A stretch of DNA of 64,000 nt from Allodiplogaster sudhausi (lineage: Eukaryota > Nematoda > Chromadorea > Rhabditida > Diplogasteridae): positions 496,001 through 560,000 of the forward strand of contig CALZFC010000007.1 of the NCBI GenBank assembly GCA_945643635.1. Direction: 5' to 3'. Each line of letters begins with the position of its first letter. Positions within the stretch are counted from its first letter, which is position 1. This document shows, in pieces, positions 40,239-50,193 of the stretch. Position numbers and translations under genes: made by a program. The notes under the pieces were generated by a model, which was given only the letters and a program-made list of their open reading frames with translations, searched no databases and had not been told where the DNA came from.

Positions 40239-41424
40239 CAGAGAGCGAAAGAGAGAACTGAGAAAGGGAGGAAGAAAAGACCAGCGAGCGGAAAAGAAAG
40301 ATGCCGCGGGCACGACGCACGTTTCAGTATGGGAATGGGATCTGATAGGTCTAGAGGCCAAAAGCAATCATGCCCAATCCAAAGACTGTTTCCGACTTTC
40401 CCTCCTTAGCCCTCTGCCGTCTCCCCCTCCCATTCTCTCTCTCTCTCTCTCTCTCTCTCCTGTTCTCTCAGTCTCTTCCTCTCTCTCTCATTCTCTCTTT
40501 CTATCTGCTTCCCGTTCTCTCTCAATCTCCGTGTTCCTGTCCTCCTCTTTAGCTGCCAATCTCCAACGCGCATTTAGTAGCCACTATGAACAGAAATGGG
40601 TTTTCGAGCTGCAATAAAATCTTCGTCTGACGTTGGAACGATCAAAGTTAGATTTGTGAGGAGAGGGAGGGTGAGAAAAAGGTTGAAAGAAGCTCCAAGG
40701 GTAAGGAATGCAAGAAACAGCCGACGAGAGAGCTCGCAGAGTAACAAGAGAAAGAGGGACAACAGTGGGAGAGCGTGAGAGTTAAGAAGGGATCATGAGA
40801 CAGATGGAAACTAGCGAGAAAGAGAGAGAGAGAGAAAGAGAGAGAGTGAGAAAGAGAGATATATATAGTGAGAGAGAGAGAGAAAGAGAGAGAGTGAGAA
40901 AGAGAGAGATATATATAGTTAGAGAGAAACTGGAAGAGAGGCAGAGAGCAGAGGAAGTGGACCAACCAGGGAAAGAAGTGGTGTTTTTCGTATCATTTTG
41001 GCAAAATTTCAAGGGGCTCAAAGAAGATGAAAGAGCAAGAAAGAAACATTTGAAACACAGTGGCGCTATCATATTTCAGGTGCTGCATTTGCAGGCAAAA
41101 TGACGGAGAAAGTGGAGAAGCTGAACGGACTACACATTCTGAACTCATATGTACAATACATAGGTATAATGCATGTGTGGATACAATAAATGAAAAAAAA
41201 ACATTTGAATAATAAGAAATCCATGAAAACGAGAGAAAATGAGAAATCGGGCGAGCGAAGGAGTGAAAGAAAGTGGATCAAAAACGAAATACGTACTTGT
41301 TCAGGATGTTGAGTAAACTTACAACTCCTGGTATCAACCATGCACAACCACCAGGAGGGGCACTGTTTAGGCAGGTTCCTATTCCGTTACATTCTCAATC
41401 TCTCTCTCCCTCTCCCTCTCTCTC

Positions 41425-41469
<45 letters not shown>

Positions 41470-42304
41470 CTCTCAATTCTTACTCCAATACGCATGTGCA
41501 TCTCTAGCTGTGTGACCTTAGACATGAAAAGCTAGAACAAGCACGGCTAACCTCAGGGAGTGGCGTAACTTACAATGAGAGGAAGAGAGCATGGTACGGA
41601 GAGAGACTTTTAGAGAGTGAAAAGAGGGGAGATGTAGACAGAGGGAGGAGAGAGAGAGAAGAATGGGAGAGAGAGAAGAAGTCCAATTACAACTGATTGT
41701 AAGAGAGCGAAATTTTTTTTTATTCACATAGTTTGTTTGGATAGCCACAAATACAAAAAATCCAGCGTTGCAAATATTGCCGATTTCTCTGATCGAGATG
41801 TTCGAATAGAGCTTCTTCAGCTTGCATAACCTTCAAAGGTTAGCTGTGTAAGGAGAAGTATAATAACCGACAGTAGGTAAGTGAACCTTGCAACCGAGAG
41901 AAACGGAGAGAACTACAGCGAGACAAAGAGAACGAGAGAAAGAGAGATTGAGAAATGGATTGTTGTATTGATGACTGTTCTCCTTCTCATTATCTAAACA
42001 TCATATCAATCCATTTATTGTTTGATGCTTTGTTTATCCGCCTTGGAAAAATACCAAGGTTTCAATTAATTATTTAAATCGCAGGGGAATTCTACCACCC
42101 TGACAATGATTCAGCAAGCAGATGGAGGAAAAAGGTGTATGAAAATGAGGGAAAAAGTGATAAAAGACAATTAGACAAACTATGAGAGGGAGGAAGAAAA
42201 AGGGAGAGAAGAGGTAGATAACAGGGAAACAGTGAGAGAGTGAGAGATAGGGAAAAGGGGAGAGAGATAAGAGAGAGAGAGAGTGAGAGAGAGAGTGAGA
42301 GAGA

Positions 42305-42345
<41 letters not shown>

Positions 42346-42388
42346 AGTCCACTTGGGAAGCACCAAGACAAGGCGAGAAAAATATAAA

Positions 42389-42440
42389 GGAAAAAAAAAC
42401 GAAAAAAAAAACGAAAAAAAAAACGAAAAAAAAAAAACGA
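42389..42440. repeat. A-run minisatellite
   Basis: Four units of 8-12 A residues each followed by CG. Confidence 0.9.
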
Positions 42441-42573
42441 GATTAGCAAAACGCCTCCAAATGGAGTGGAGTCTATGAGGATGAGAACTCACAGATAGCG
42501 AGGGAGACAAGATCAGAAAGAGTCAGAGAGAGGGAGAGTAAGCGAGAACGACAGACAGAGAGAGAGAGAGGGA

Positions 42574-42609
<36 letters not shown>

Positions 42610-42877
42610 TTGATCAAATTGTTCAGGTAGTACGCTTCCATTGTCGTATCCTTCGGGTAGCAATGAATTATCGCCGTGAACCTATAGCAGGAAGATAAGG
42701 GAGGCTATTCTACATCTGTGAATAAAACAGCGGAAGCTTTGACAAAGAAGGCTTCTATTTGTCAGGCAACTATTTTAATTTAAGACTTTAGTCTCATTAA
42801 CGAAAAAAGAACCCACAAGAGATTGGACACTAGGCAAAAACCAGACATGAGGGATAGAGAGAGATAAGAGAGAGGTG

Positions 42878-42976
<99 letters not shown>

Positions 42977-43489
42977 TTGGGAGAGGGTATGCTCGAAAGG
43001 AAAAAAAGTCCAGAAAGAGAATGATGGCAAAGAATAATAGCTAGATCGTCTCATACGTTTGTAATTGTTCTTTTAATTGAAAAGAAATCAATCTTGCTTG
43101 GAAAGAAGGATGTCTTCTTGGTGACCTTTATTATATGGAACAGATCGTCGCACTTATGCCATTATACAGAAAACATGAGACAGTATCAGCGATAGCCTCA
43201 CATCCCATCGAATTAGAAAACGCAGCAAACAAAGTTCAAATCGAAAGTATTTAAAAAAAAATATAAATTCGTAGGCATAACATAGAGAAACCCTTCCCAC
43301 TACCACTTCCAGTTCCCTCACACTAGTCGACATCAAATACTCTAAGATGGGATGATACAGCAAAAACGCTAAAATCAAATCATCAGTTTAACAAAGTGTT
43401 ATTAGAAAGAAAACAATAACAATTGCTAGAAAAAAGTCCTTGGGACATCAATAAATATAAGGTTGTAATTAAGCCTTGGCGGCAAACTT

Positions 43490-43515
43490 GAAGGAAGCAC
43501 CCGGATGCTTCCTTC
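43490..43515. repeat. perfect 10-bp hairpin
   Basis: GAAGGAAGCA, a 6-nt CCCGGA loop, then TGCTTCCTTC, about 360 bp downstream of the CHTOP-like stop codon. It could be a 3' processing structure or chance. Confidence 0.6.
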
Positions 43516-43870
43516 ATAAATAGTGTAAGATCAGAGGAATTAATATAGTTAAGAGTAATATGAATTGTACTGTATCTGTGTACGGCCACGAAAGAGACAA
43601 GTCGATGGAATAAGCAGCAAGTCAAGTGAAAGTTGACAGTGCACTCAGCAACAACTCCTTTTCGTCCTAAAATAAAACATTATTTAGGCTTACTAATATA
43701 AAAATTCGCTACCAATTTTGAAAATTACACAGGAATATTCAACGCACGCTTCACAAAAGAACGAGGCACGTAAAATATTGTTGTTTGTTAAGTGTATAAA
43801 TAAAACAAATTGATGATTAAAGGATGAAAAAGAAAGTTAAATAAAGAAGAGAATAATAAGATGGCCTGGC

Positions 43871-45958
43871 TCAGATAGTAATGGGCGTGTGCTTGGTACT
43901 CGGTTTCTTCATGTACTCGTCCAACTCGCGATCCAGTTGCTCCTGCAGAGGAAGCTATCAGAAAGTCACTTCAAACGCATTTGTAGGAATGAACAAGTAC
44001 CAGTTATAATGTCTACAAATTGAACACTATCCCCGCTTTTTTTTTTTTTTTAAAAAGGAGTGTACCGAAATAAAATATAAAACTCCAAAAGCCTCTGTGG
44101 TCCAAGAGAGTCCCAAAGAATTTTATTTTTTCATTTTCAGGAAAATGAATCTGTAGTAAAGAACTGTGGTATAGAAAATGTTTAAACATGCACTCGGGAA
44201 TTCCGCAACAGAGGGGCAAGATATTTGTTAGATGAAATGACTGAAGAAGTGATGCCAACCTGAGTCTTCTTCGGTTTCTGCTGCTGCATTCGGCGGTTGT
44301 TGTTGTTGTTATTGAAGCCATTGCCGCGGCCGCCACGGAAAGACGGCCCTCCGAAGCGATTAGTGTTCTGTTCAAAGTATGCAGAGCTTTTTTTTTTCAA
44401 AAATAGACGGGTCAAAGTAGACAAATAAGCAAACAAAAATAGGAGAGAAAAGGTGGAAGAGGCAGATAAGAAACAGTTTAAGAAGAAAAACAAATTGACA
44501 GGAGTTTTTGGAGCTATATGAATTTTAATTTTTTTTATAAGCTTGCCTGGCCACGTTTGTTGAAACCTCCACCATTCAGCGAGAACGTACTGTTTCCAGT
44601 TACGTTTCTGAAGAAAAAAAAACATCTCCTGAAGGATTCCCAATAACCAAATAACGCTTCAAGCAACACCTGGAATTCACATTAAATACTTCACCGAAAT
44701 TCGCCTGATGCAAAACAAAGCCCTTCTAAAATGCACTTGGAGTCAACATCGTTATCTTTCTAAATCCTTGCAAATCAGACGCATGCATCTCCACCCTCAA
44801 GAACTACTGGCCTGAACGAATTGGCGTTTGAATTGCCGCCAAAACGGTTGTTGTTGCTGTGTTGGTGTGCAAAGCCTCTTTGGAATGCTCCGACGCCAAA
44901 GTTTCTCTGATTCATTCGCTGCACTGGCACGTACACGAAGCGAGGCTGTTGCTGCTGCATCGGAGACTGAGTGAACGTCACGCGTTCATCTAAAATTACA
45001 CCCAATATTGATATAACAGTTACGGCAGCGAACATCGATTGGGTATACGGTAGAGCCGGTAAACAAGAGAGATACGGTAACGGAATCGTGGTAGGACTCT
45101 GACCAATCGGAACGGGCATCTGGCGATAGACGGGCTGGCGAGCACGGTGAATGACGGGCATTTGAGTACGCGCGAGCTGCGCGTATCTCGGATCGTACGC
45201 CGAGGCATCCGGGAAAGGAACGTAATTATTTAACACCTTATTGTCTTTTTAATCCCTAAATCTGCCAGGAAATATTCAACAGAGACATTAATATATGAAA
45301 AGATGAAGGAATTTCATCAACTGTTGGAAAAGAGCATTTGCCCAGGAGAGATTGTCGCAGAATTAAAGCTGCTCAGCTGTTGGCTGCTGAGGAAGGAATC
45401 TCATCAGAAAGACAAAAGGAAAGATTCATAAAAGAAGCCGTAGGATGATAAAAACTATAATAATCCTTTCATAGTCAGAAAATAATGCTAAACAAACAGC
45501 TTCAATGTAGTCCATTCCTTCGTCGATAAACTTCGGAACCATCTTTGGTTTCCTCTGCGATAAGACGGACGGACGAACACTGACCTGTAACGTTATAAGG
45601 GTTAACCTAAACCATAATCTAAGAAGCACATTTAATGCTTCGAAACAGCACACTTTTAAAATAAGAAAAAAAATTATTGCTCGTTATCACGTGTTAATAT
45701 CTCTACTAGTGCTAAATAAAAATAAAAATAAATCAACCACTTGGTTCCATGTTCTTGAAAGTATTGAAACCCTGATAAATAAGAAGAAGTCACGTCGAAA
45801 GGATCAGGATAGAAGTAAAGGTTTCGATTAATCTAAGTAACGTTAACCTTCTGCTGCTTCGGCATCTTAGAGAAGCGCTGATTGAGACTGATGGTAGAAG
45901 TGCCGACAATGACTATCTTCGAAGGCACGGCCACGGCCGTCGCAGGATCCGCTGACAT
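43871..45958 (-). CDS. CHTOP: CHTOP (Friend of PRMT1)-like mRNA export protein
   Basis: The first exon (45958-45848) encodes an N-terminus that includes VPSKIVIVGTSTISLNQRFS, which aligns with the conserved CHTOP start (a basic strand, then MSLNERF). Later exons carry VSVRPSVLSQRKPKM (about 45590-45500), a Pro/Arg/Tyr-rich exon (about 45236-45110), a Gln/Asn/Gly-rich exon (about 44990-44810), and small exons near 44690-44655, 44608-44550 and 44370-44265 (RGGRGNGF plus an Asn run). The last exon ends EQLDRELDEYMKKPSTKHTP, the C-terminal FoP motif that contacts export factors. CHTOP is an arginine-methylated TREX component in the nucleus. The internal RG-rich block typical of vertebrates is reduced here to Asn/Gln/Gly-rich sequence with few RG dipeptides. 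Joins around 45771-45738 are uncertain; exon 1 also joins the 45590 exon in phase. One intron has a GC donor. Confidence 0.75.
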
Positions 45959-46916
45959 TTCTTATTTTTTCTTGCCTCCTGAAGAAAAAAAATTGCATTT
46001 AGGTATTGGAACATTCTGATTGGACCCTTATAAGAAAAGACCATTACACGGCTTTATTCCGCAAGGTGATCTCGCTACCAAGAAACCGCAAATTCAATTG
46101 AGGACGAAATCAAACGGGAAGCGGCACAAAGACGCAAAAATCACTGCGGGACAAAAACGAAAAACTGAAGCGATGCATTCCCAAGAAACTTTGAAAGAAC
46201 TGAAATCGGTTTTACCACTAGCCACGATAAGCCATTTGGAGAAAAAATCACTAAAGAAGTTTGTTAATTGTACACAACTATGGTATCAAATTAGCACTAA
46301 AACTTTCAGCATAATTTTTATACTTGTGTTTTCTTATTGCACAATAATTCACGCTTTTCACAGTTAGATATCTATTTAACTATGGGAGTTTCTATTTTAA
46401 TGCCGCGATCTTAGCTCCATTTTAGCTAGCATACTTTTTGCCCTAGTTTGCAGAGCGAATAACTAACCATAGAGTTACAATGGTTGCTTTGTTTTGTTGG
46501 CCCGCACAACATTTGGGTCGGGACGTTGGAATGCACGGAAGGTACCTTATCTTGCCTTAGCAAATTCCGGAATTTTGACACATGGCTTGCAGTGCTCTGC
46601 CATCACAATGTGACTTATCGATTGATTTGCAATTGAGTGCTGGCAGGTTACCAGAAATTTTTTTGCCAATGGTGGGTGTATTGTTCAGGAGACGTAATTT
46701 TGTCGTTTGACTCTTGCGAATTGTCGATATTTTGATAAGAAATGTTTTTTTAAAACTTGCTTTAAAAGTTGTTTTTATGACGTAGAGATATTCTTTCTCT
46801 TCTGTTTGTGTTATTTCGACTACTTCTTCAAGGCGTGCTTCTTCACGGATGCGCGCCGAGTGCCGTTTCACTGCATCCCACGGAGAGAGCGCAGTGAAAA
46901 TACTTTGGAGCGCATT
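45959..46916. other. spacer upstream of CHTOP-like gene; weak Lys-rich frame
   Basis: Contains the divergent upstream region of the CHTOP-like gene. A plus-strand frame at 46020-46367 is rich in Lys/Gln/Thr (for example GKRHKDAKITAGQKRKTEAM) and ends in a hydrophobic stretch. It has no good ATG or acceptor and may be an old exon or chance. The rest looks AT-rich and featureless up to the hairpin at 46917. Confidence 0.3.
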
Positions 46917-46976
46917 GCTTGACAACTCTTCCTGTAAAGGGTGCCAATTTGCCCTTTACTGGAAGAGTTGTCAAGC
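46917..46976. repeat. 25-bp inverted repeat (hairpin)
   Basis: GCTTGACAACTCTTCC plus nine more bases on the left pairs with the complementary right arm at 46952-46976. The arms are 25 bp with one mismatch and are separated by a 10-nt loop. RNA from either strand would form a long stem. It lies 190 bp upstream of the first transposon-like gene and could be a terminal remnant, a regulatory hairpin or a small-RNA precursor. Confidence 0.8.
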
Positions 46977-47165
46977 TTGCGTCAGACTATTATATTATAT
47001 GTTAAAAAACGAATTGTTTTGTGCCTTTTTAAGATATTTCTTCAGGATGTCTTTAACTGATCTTACCGCCTCTTCATGTTGTTGACATCGCGATTGTTGA
47101 TTTTTTTTAGCTAAATGCATAAATTAATGCCTTTCTACTTCAGATTGTTTTCTCAACCGGGTACG

Positions 47166-48449
47166 ATGGAAGGACATGAGAGTGGGGAACATGCCGGTGC
47201 ACCCCCACCCCTTTCACAGAACGCCTCTTCGTCTCATTCTGTGCATGCCCCGGGCTTTTCCTCTCTGCATGTTTCTGTTTCTTCACCTTCTGTGCATGTC
47301 CCTATTCGTGCTTCCCCTTCTGTGCATGTCCCTGCATCTTCTCTGCATGCTCCTTCCGTATCAAGCAGCCCGAGTCCGAGCACTCAGAGTGACGGTCGCA
47401 AGCCAAGATCTACACGGGAAATGCGTGCTCATTCGAGCAGTGCCAGTCGAACACCGAGTCGAAGGCAAGCTCGAACGGAGCTAGAGAGATGGCTAGATGC
47501 TCGCGAGGGCCAGCTACTGAAGCGAGAGCGCGACCTGGACGCGCGCGAGAACCGCATAGCCATGCGAGAGCTGCAACTGCAAGCACAACAACAGAAAAAT
47601 CTGGTGGTGAAGGGTTGTCAGACTACGGTAACCTGCTCCGTCGAGAAGTGCACGCAGACTCAGAAGCTGGGCAGAATAGGTGAGCGGAAGAGAGAAGGCG
47701 GGCTTAAGGAGCAGCCCTTCTCTTCAGTCAGCACATCCATCCGTCGGCGACGCCTGCAGAAGCTTTCACACATCTTGAAAGACTTGACTGCAGAAGAATC
47801 AGAAGAACAGATGCACAAGAGCGTGGCTGCCATATTGAGTGACTATGTGCAGGCTAAACGTGTTTCTGTCGATTGTACTCGTAAAATGACACCGGAAGAA
47901 GACGCAAAACTTGTGATCGACTGTGGAATAACCATGAAGGCAAGAGAAAAAATGAAGTCCAGACTGATAAGAATGAAACTTGACTTTCTCGCTCCGACCA
48001 ATCAAGTGCGCAAGAAAATGGCCGAGATAGCTTCGCACAATGAGTACACTTTTAAGTCCGTTATGCATGGAAACAAGGAAGCTGCTGTAATGCAAATGAA
48101 AGACATCGCTGCAAGCTTGCAGCGACGTGCGCAGTATCTCTACGACCGCGGAAAACTAGAACTAGGCGGGAAGTTCAAAGGGAAGCTCCGGGTTACCATA
48201 ATTTCGGACAAAGGCGGAGAAACGACAAAGACTGCTCTTCTCATAGGTAACACGCCGAATGCGAACAGTGTGAAGAATCTGCTGAGAAGGAACTGGAAAA
48301 GGTTTTCCATACTTTTTTTCATACCTTTTTCAATGAAATTTCATTTAAATGAAACAGTAACTGCCAGGAGAAATGATGGCATTTCCTTGCTTGCTGGCAG
48401 CGTGAAGATGCAGCGAAGAGTGCAAAGAAGGAAGAAGATGACTGTCTGA
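47166..48449 (+). CDS. transposon-like protein, copy A (coiled coil and DKGG motif)
   Basis: The ATG at 47166 follows a TTCTACTTCAG acceptor 14 bp upstream. The 427-residue frame begins with a low-complexity Ser/Pro/His region of repeated VHVP/SLHV units (residues about 10-90), then an Arg/Glu coiled coil (about 100-160), a Thr/Cys/Gln segment, a conserved alpha-helical block (RRRLQKLSHILKDLTAEESE; DYVQAKRV; MTPEEDAKLVIDCGI; LDFLAPTNQVRKKMAEI) and, near residue 365, IISDKGGETTKTALLIGN. The last 60 residues change in character to hydrophobic then basic, so the real protein probably runs on through an intron or the copy is truncated. The same blocks recur in copies B and C downstream, so this is a mobile family. 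I suspect a transposase because of the core seen in copy C; this is inference. Confidence 0.6.
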   Translation: MEGHESGEHAGAPPPLSQNASSSHSVHAPGFSSLHVSVSSPSVHVPIRASPSVHVPASSLHAPSVSSSPSPSTQSDGRKPRSTREMRAHSSSASRTPSRRQARTELERWLDAREGQLLKRERDLDARENRIAMRELQLQAQQQKNLVVKGCQTTVTCSVEKCTQTQKLGRIGERKREGGLKEQPFSSVSTSIRRRRLQKLSHILKDLTAEESEEQMHKSVAAILSDYVQAKRVSVDCTRKMTPEEDAKLVIDCGITMKAREKMKSRLIRMKLDFLAPTNQVRKKMAEIASHNEYTFKSVMHGNKEAAVMQMKDIAASLQRRAQYLYDRGKLELGGKFKGKLRVTIISDKGGETTKTALLIGNTPNANSVKNLLRRNWKRFSILFFIPFSMKFHLNETVTARRNDGISLLAGSVKMQRRVQRRKKMTV

Positions 48450-48521
48450 AAAGAGCGAGGGCACTGAGGAAGGAGCTCAAGGAGCTCGACAAGGAATTCG
48501 GGTTTTTTCTCAACAGAGTAA

Positions 48522-49273
48522 TTGATGGAGCTAAATCCACAAGTGTATGGTGATCGTGATGTGGGTGCACCCAGTGTGTCTGCGCATGCATTTCCATCTG
48601 CTTCTGGCCATGCCATGCCCTCTCCCTCTGCTTCTGGCCATGCCGTGCCCTCTCCCTCTGCTTCTGGCCATGCCGTGCCCTCTCCCTCTGCTTCTCCTTT
48701 CGTGTCAGGCGATCCATCCGCCTCAAATCCGCTACGGAGTATACCAGCGGTGACTCCAACCACCTCAAATCCACTACGGTGGAGCCAGGTGGTGATGCCA
48801 GCCAGGCCACAAGGAGCTAGTGTAGGCCGAACGCCGAGTCGCAACCTTCGAGAGCGGCTTGTCGAGCTCGAGACGAAGTTGAACGAAAGACAGAAGGAGC
48901 TCACGAAACGAGGACTAGAACTGGACGTGAGAGAACGAAGAATCGCAAAGAGGAAATCAGAGCTTGACGCCCAATTAGCGGGCAAGAAAGTGCTGAGAAG
49001 CCATCAAACACAAATCCAAACCTTTTCTAGAGAGGATGGAACACAAACGGAACCGTTGTAGCTCAGAAAGGAACACAAACCGTTACCCGGGTGACCGAGA
49101 AGGGAACGCAGACGGTAGGTAGACGAGGTGGAAGAAAACTGCAGCCTCATTCTTCTGCGAGTGCACGGGCTCGACGGGATAGGCTGAAACAACTTTCGAA
49201 CACGTTGACAGACTTGGCTGCAGAAAATTCCCAAGAAATGACGCTGAAGAGCATTTCATCAATCTTATCAGAT
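48522..49273 (+). pseudogene. transposon-like gene copy B, 5' part, interrupted by LTR element
   Basis: The ATG at 48522 follows a CTCAACAG acceptor. It has three near-identical Ser/Gly/His/Pro units (SASGHAVPSP) where copy A has its VHVP repeats, then TPSRNLRERLVELETKL, a coiled coil like that of copy A. The frame stops at 49061 and similarity continues in another frame (KGTQTV twice, RARRDRLKQLSNTLTDLAA, SISSILSD), which points to a one-base frameshift or a missed splice. Sequence is cut at the codons for SD by the LTR retrotransposon inserted after 49273 and resumes at 57654. Confidence 0.7.
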
Positions 49274-49876
49274 TGTCGTGTACTCCCCCCACTCGCTACA
49301 CGGACCGTAATTTAGACAGAAGCCATCTACCGCACTTCCTACAGTAACACGCACTATTATATTTGAATCCGGAGCAATGCTCAATGTTGTAGTCTGTTGC
49401 CTCGTTTCCCGCCCGATTCTCGGGCAGTATATAAGCCCCGGTCAGCTCGGCCGCGCGCTCTTCTTTTTGTTTTTCTTGATTACTCCCGCTCCCCCTCTCA
49501 TTCTCTCTCGTCCCGTGTTGAGCACTAAGGCTCTTGTTCTTTGATTCGTTTTGTTGATGAATTGAAGCGAGCTGATAAACTTGTCAACTCAACTCGCTGT
49601 TCTTCCACGTCGTCTCCACTCAGCGTCCGAATCGCTGGGACCTAGAAGGGTCCGTACCTGAAGGGCGCGCAGCTCTTCTGTTGTGAACCTTGTGTGCCCG
49701 AGTGCCCAAGGACTCCTGCTTGGCAGGAGGACCCGCTTTTGAGCGGAACCTCCCTTATCTCCGGAGGTGACCCGATCACTGACGCGAGAGCGCGTGATCG
49801 TGGTGTCAGATACCTTTTTGTAAAGGGTAATCTATCGCCGATTTTTCATTTCGTGGCAGCGTGGCAAGCCATTACA
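49274..49876 (+). repeat. 5' LTR
   Basis: A 603-bp long terminal repeat, TG...CA bounded, almost identical to 57051-57653. It contains a TATATAAG box at 49428-49435 preceded by a short inverted repeat (CCCGATTCTCGGG). The region after it should be the transcript start and leader. Confidence 0.95.
49428..49435 (+). promoter_or_regulatory. TATA box in 5' LTR
   Basis: TATATAAG lies 154 bp into the LTR, after a CCCGATTCTCGGG inverted repeat. The same site is at 57205-57212 in the 3' LTR. It is the likely core promoter for the genomic RNA of the element. Confidence 0.65.
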
Positions 49877-49894
49877 TGGGGGCCGACCGTTACT
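49877..49894 (+). other. primer-binding site
   Basis: The sequence immediately after the 5' LTR starts TGGGGGCCGACCG. A TGG abutting the LTR matches the complement of a tRNA 3' CCA end, as expected for minus-strand priming. The tRNA species was not identified. Confidence 0.55.
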
Positions 49895-50193
49895 GAAGAG
49901 ACGACAAGAAGACTACGAGCGACGAGTTTCGTCATCAGCAACAGAGACTTGTACAACAGCGGCGGAAAAGAACTTCACGAAGACGACTCGGCTTGAGAAG
50001 CAGTAGAGATCGACACGCGAGTTCTTTTGCCAGCTGAAGAGGAGTGACTAGGCGCGAGCGCGTGTTTTGTGATACGACTGCAGCCCTTTTCTTCCGGGTA
50101 CTTGTTGCGTGTATTGATTGGCGACGCGAGTGTGATAAACTAGGAGCGCGTATTGATTAGTACCGCGAAGTTTATCAAGTGCACTGCTCAGAG

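Larger units (their letters stand above)
38583..43870. other. gene-poor, microsatellite-rich spacer with stray exon candidates
   Basis: GA/CT tracts at 39700-39735, 40178-40255, 40436-40460, 41396-41465, 42570-42606 and 42880-42975. Minus-strand segments with exon-like character are 42677-42606 (VHGDNSLLPEGYDNGSV), about 41386-41330 (CLNSAPPGGCAWLIPGV before a GTAAGTTT donor) and about 40172-40095 (PSVDMFGHSFNVGLDF before GTACTT). They could belong to one or more genes whose remaining exons I could not find. Confidence 0.35.

Noticed and set aside
46020..46367. 115-residue Lys-rich plus-strand frame
   Set aside because: No ATG at the start, no acceptor and no recognisable motif; kept only as a note in the spacer entry.
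49694..49996. 100-residue frame across the end of the 5' LTR
   Set aside because: Most of it lies in the LTR and is repeated at 57471 in the 3' LTR with a different end; it is leader sequence, not a separate gene.
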